DNA of 64,000 nucleotides, taken from positions 310,001-374,000 of the forward strand of contig NZ_JTKH01000006.1 in assembly GCF_000827885.1 (NCBI RefSeq), given 5' to 3'. The notes beneath the pieces are model-generated. The model saw only the letters and a list, made by a program, of their open reading frames with translations, searched no databases and had not been told where the DNA came from. Below are positions 61,282 through 64,000 of this stretch, piece by piece (the first letter of the stretch is position 1; every line of letters starts with the position of its first letter). The stretch comes from Vibrio renipiscarius. Lineage in GTDB: Bacteria > Pseudomonadota > Gammaproteobacteria > Enterobacterales > Vibrionaceae. A program made the position numbers and the translations under genes.

Positions 61282-62475
61282 ATGCACACTCTATTCAACT
61301 CCATCGATACCTACCTCCTAGAGCATCAAGATTATTGGCGCTTTGAGCCATTCTTTGTTTCTCAAAATACAGAATTACCTTGGCAGCAAAGTCATCCATT
61401 GTTATGTCAGTGGCTTGCTGAACTGACCAATAGTCAGGTTGACAGTTTCAAACAAGACCAAGATAAATTGGTTCAGGCCGTCGCCTGCTATCTGCCTCAA
61501 ATAAGCTCTATTCAGTCACAGTTATCTTTACCAACGTTGACGCTAAACGGCTTGGAACTCGCACGGGGCGTCGATAGTGGTGTGCCGGGGCGGAAACTGT
61601 CCCAAATTACCGCGATGGGAGAAGCCGCATTGCAAAACCATCATGGTGAAGAGTGGCTAGAATGGTGTTCTGGTAAGGGCTTTTTAGGGCGGATTTTGGC
61701 TAGCCAAAGTCATCAAAAGGTTACTAGCTTGGAATATCAAGCGCCGCTCTGCCAATCTGGTCAGTTGGAAGCGGATAAACAGCAATTACCAATGACATTT
61801 ATTCAGGGCGATGCGTTGAGCGAGGACGTAAACCAAGTGTTTAATTCGCACCAACATGCAGTTGCCTTACATGCTTGTGGTGATTTGCATGTTTCTCTCA
61901 TTGAAAAAGGCGTTAATCATAACTTGCCGGCAATGACGCTTTCACCTTGCTGCTATCATTTGACATCAGGGGCAGGCTATCGAGCGCTTTCTTCTCAAGG
62001 CCAGCGTTCAAGCTTGACTCTGAGTCGTTCGGAGTTGCGCATTCCATTGCAAGAACTCGTCACCGGAGGCGAGCGTGTTAAGCGTCATCGCTTATTGGAA
62101 ATGAGCTACCGCTTAGGGCTGGATCTCCTATTGAGAAAAGAGCTCCAATTTGATGATTATCTTCCTGTTCCCAGTGTGAAAAAATCGCAGTTGTCTGATG
62201 GTTTCACCGCTTTTTGCTACTGGGCGGCAGAGCAAAAAGGATTTGTTTTACCATCGTGTGATTTTGACGAATATCTGCGACAAGGAACCGCGCGCTATTG
62301 GAGAATGGAGAAATTAAGTTTAGTGCAACAGCTTTTTAAGCGCAGTCTTGAGTTGTGGCTGGTACTGGATAAAGCACTCTATTTGCAGCAAAGCGGCTAT
62401 GAGGTGACAGTGAGCGAGTTTTGCTGTCGTGAAGTGACGCCACGAAATTTACTGATTCAAGCTAAGCGAAAGTAA
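61282..62475 (+). CDS. SAM-dependent methyltransferase (Methyltransf_32-like)
   Basis: A 397-residue protein with a class I methyltransferase domain. 'EWLEWCSGKGFLGRILASQS' near residue 130 is a modified motif I, with Glu at the start of strand 2 in 'VTSLEYQAPLCQSG'. 'ALHACGDLHVSLIEKG' and 'LSPCCYHLTSG' fit the Methyltransf_32 group, in which the Cys-Cys pair is conserved. Its substrate is unknown; related proteins act on tRNA or small molecules. It follows cysB in the same direction, and its start lies within a hairpin. Confidence 0.75.
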   Translation: MHTLFNSIDTYLLEHQDYWRFEPFFVSQNTELPWQQSHPLLCQWLAELTNSQVDSFKQDQDKLVQAVACYLPQISSIQSQLSLPTLTLNGLELARGVDSGVPGRKLSQITAMGEAALQNHHGEEWLEWCSGKGFLGRILASQSHQKVTSLEYQAPLCQSGQLEADKQQLPMTFIQGDALSEDVNQVFNSHQHAVALHACGDLHVSLIEKGVNHNLPAMTLSPCCYHLTSGAGYRALSSQGQRSSLTLSRSELRIPLQELVTGGERVKRHRLLEMSYRLGLDLLLRKELQFDDYLPVPSVKKSQLSDGFTAFCYWAAEQKGFVLPSCDFDEYLRQGTARYWRMEKLSLVQQLFKRSLELWLVLDKALYLQQSGYEVTVSEFCCREVTPRNLLIQAKRK

Positions 62476-62557
62476 CGCTATTTGAGTGATTACCCTAATG
62501 TCTAGCGGTCGAGATCGCTTGAAATCGACGCGCCACAAGATGTTGTTTGAATATAGA

Positions 62558-62593
62558 AGAAGGTTGGATAGTCATATCTAGCCTTCTTTTTTT
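62558..62593 (+). terminator. Terminator of the methyltransferase gene
   Basis: AGAAGGTTGGATA and TATCTAGCCTTCT pair with G-U tolerance around GTCA, followed by T residues. Confidence 0.75.
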
Positions 62594-62707
62594 GTTTGTT
62601 AAATGTTAAATTTTCTTCCAATTTGTTTCGCTAATTGGTAATAATTAACTACCTGCACAAGAAGCGTGCAGAATTGACAACAATGAGTCGCCGAGGTTAT
62701 TGGCGCA

Positions 62708-62834
62708 TATACCCGTCCTACTTGAAGTTGCAGCGGTGTTGATTGGCACTCACAAACCTCATCACATAGTACATCTATGCTCAGAGGCTTTGTTCCTTTG
62801 TCGCCTACCTGCATCTCCAAGTTGTTTGGGTATA
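62708..62834 (+). repeat. ERIC-type intergenic repeat, copy 2
   Basis: Exactly 127 bases from TATACCCGTCC to TTTGGGTATA. The termini are inverted repeats. The left end ACTTGAAGTTGCAGCGGTGT and the right end CTACCTGCATCTCCAAGTTG match the outer parts of the ERIC consensus, and the middle differs as in other Vibrio copies. It lies 35 bases before the ABC transporter gene, so it would be in its 5' leader if transcription starts upstream. Confidence 0.88.
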
Positions 62835-62869
62835 CAACATCCAACCAATGCTTAAATCAAGGAGTTAAG

Positions 62870-63835
62870 ATGAAAGCAGGCAAAGTCATCGCAAGTATCG
62901 TTCTCGCGAGCGCAGCATTACTCTCTTCTCACAGTATCATGGCAAAAACCGCCACGGTCGCCGTATCACAAATCGTAGAACATCCAGCCCTCGATGCCAC
63001 TCGTGAAGGTTTAATTGATGGCCTCAAAGCGCGCGGTTATGAGCAAGGCAAAAATCTTGAGTTTGATTATAAAACCGCGCAAGGCAATCCCGCGATTGCG
63101 GTGCAGATTGCCCGTCAATTTGTCGGGGAAAGACCCGATGTCCTCGTCGGTATTGCGACACCCACCGCCCAAGCGTTGGTCGCAGCAACGCGCGATATTC
63201 CTGTGGTGTTTACCGCAGTAACGGATCCTGTCGGCGCCAAATTGGTGAATCAGCTAGAGCAGCCAGGAAAAAACGTAACGGGCTTATCTGATTTATCCCC
63301 AGTTGCTCAGCACGTTGAACTGATTAAAGAAATTCTACCTGACGTTAAAACGATCGGTGTGGTTTACAACCCTGGGGAAGCGAATGCGGTGGCCCTGGTG
63401 AATCTATTAAAAGACAGCGCTAAACAGCACGGTATTGAAATTATTGAAGCAACGGCTCTGAAAAGTGCAGATGTGCAATCGGCAACACAAGTGATTGCAG
63501 CCAAATCGGATGTCATTTATGCCGCAACAGACAATACCGTGGCGAGTGCTTTTGAGGGCATGATTGTCGCGGCAAATCAATCAAAAACCCCCGTGTTAGG
63601 CGGTGCGACGTCTTATGTTGAGAAAGGTGCGATCGCTGGGCTTGGTTTTGATTACTATCAAGTGGGCGTGCAAACGGCGGCCTATGTGGCGGACATTCTC
63701 GAAGGCAAAGCCCCTGGCACTCTGGATGTGAAAGTGGCAGAGGGCTCCGATTTAGTCGTGAATACTAAGGTCGCGAAAGCGCTGGGTATTGAAATTCCAA
63801 CGTCTGTTTTAGAGCGCGCGACGAGCGTTAAGTAA
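62870..63835 (+). CDS. ABC transporter substrate-binding protein (TrpX-like)
   Basis: A 321-residue periplasmic binding protein. The signal peptide 'VIASIVLASAALLSSHSIMA' is cleaved before KTATVAVSQIVEHPAL. 'VGIATPTAQALVAATRDIPV' and 'GLSDLSPVAQHVELIKEILP' are typical of the ABC_sub_bind (PF04392) family, whose characterised members include TrpX for aromatic amino acids. The ligand is not determined here. AAGGAG is five bases before the ATG. It is followed by a permease gene, so a full importer is expected just beyond the window. Confidence 0.9.
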   Translation: MKAGKVIASIVLASAALLSSHSIMAKTATVAVSQIVEHPALDATREGLIDGLKARGYEQGKNLEFDYKTAQGNPAIAVQIARQFVGERPDVLVGIATPTAQALVAATRDIPVVFTAVTDPVGAKLVNQLEQPGKNVTGLSDLSPVAQHVELIKEILPDVKTIGVVYNPGEANAVALVNLLKDSAKQHGIEIIEATALKSADVQSATQVIAAKSDVIYAATDNTVASAFEGMIVAANQSKTPVLGGATSYVEKGAIAGLGFDYYQVGVQTAAYVADILEGKAPGTLDVKVAEGSDLVVNTKVAKALGIEIPTSVLERATSVK

Positions 63836-63850
63836 AGCATTGGCATGATA

Positions 63851-63870
63851 GGGCAATGCGTTCATTGCCC
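63851..63870 (+). repeat. Hairpin between binding protein and permease genes
   Basis: GGGCAATG, loop CGTT and CATTGCCC with no T tract. Such hairpins after binding-protein genes often stabilise that part of the mRNA so that binding protein exceeds permease. Confidence 0.7.
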
Positions 63871-63961
63871 ACTTTGCCAATCGAACCGACCATTGATGAC
63901 CATTATGTGATTCGTGATGACGGTTAACCTAGATTGGCATTAAGCAGAGAAGGGAGTTCGT

Positions 63962-64000
63962 ATGTCTGCTTTTGCATTTTTCGGTGCGCTTGAAATTGGC
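63962..64000 (+). CDS. ABC transporter permease, 5' end only
   Basis: The first 13 codons, 'MSAFAFFGALEIG', cut by the window edge. GGGAG lies upstream of the ATG. The sequence and the position after the binding-protein gene fit the permease of the same importer. Confidence 0.75.
   Translation, partial: MSAFAFFGALEIG

Noticed and set aside
62777..62869. Extended N-terminus of the ABC binding protein
   Set aside because: It would be translated from the ERIC element and would bury the signal peptide.

Overview
The window looks like chromosomal DNA of a marine gammaproteobacterium of the Vibrionaceae, most likely a Vibrio. The grounds are the core order tig-clpP-clpX-lon-hupB-ppiD, then cmk-rpsA-ihfB-lapA-lapB-pyrF and cysB; a complete tonB/exbBD/hutBCD plus hutWXZ haem locus; a VC0807-family membrane protein; and two ~127-bp ERIC-type intergenic repeats. 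The species cannot be named from sequence reading alone. I see no rRNA, tRNA, CRISPR array, intact insertion sequence or prophage.

Layout. 1-11 kb is a mixed region: a VOC protein, a YcxB-like protein, a 275-bp tandem intergenic repeat, an unknown tail-anchored protein, a DUF5666 lipoprotein, a small signal-peptidase-like protein lacking the serine at the canonical position, an RluA-family pseudouridine synthase, an anchored leucine-rich-repeat protein, a fatty-acyl-CoA ligase and two further membrane or unknown proteins. 12-19.7 kb is a sugar-acid catabolic locus: a DeoR/AgaR-type regulator, a complete mannose-family PTS (IIB, IIC, IID, IIA), a GH105 unsaturated uronyl hydrolase, a secreted CBM9-like protein, a DhuI/RpiB-like isomerase and a DUF2264 protein. 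It fits import and cleavage of an unsaturated uronyl disaccharide. 19.7-27.3 kb is a second PTS locus: a lactose/cellobiose-family IIA with a MalY/PatB-type C-S lyase on one strand, and divergently IIB, IIC, an M24 and an M42 peptidase, followed by a convergent PRD/BglG-type regulator. A 17-bp-arm perfect palindrome sits in the divergent promoter region. The substrate of this locus is not evident.

27.4-33.7 kb holds yegD, yghU, a secreted unknown, a TM2 protein, selO and two very small candidate genes. 33.8-43.9 kb is the haem locus: energy transduction (TonB-ExbB-ExbD), periplasmic binding and ABC import (HutBCD), anaerobic and aerobic haem breakdown (HutW, HutX, HutZ) and an outer-membrane receptor, with a Fur-like site in the divergent promoter. 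44.4-58.8 kb is the proteostasis and translation core. Its notable feature is lon, which carries a one-base frameshift just before the AAA+ module. 59-64 kb contains an unknown anchored protein, cysB, a methyltransferase whose ribosome-binding site lies in a hairpin, an ERIC element, and the start of an ABC importer that runs off the window.

Many operons end in clear intrinsic terminators, listed individually. All function calls come from reading motifs and family resemblance, not from database searches.
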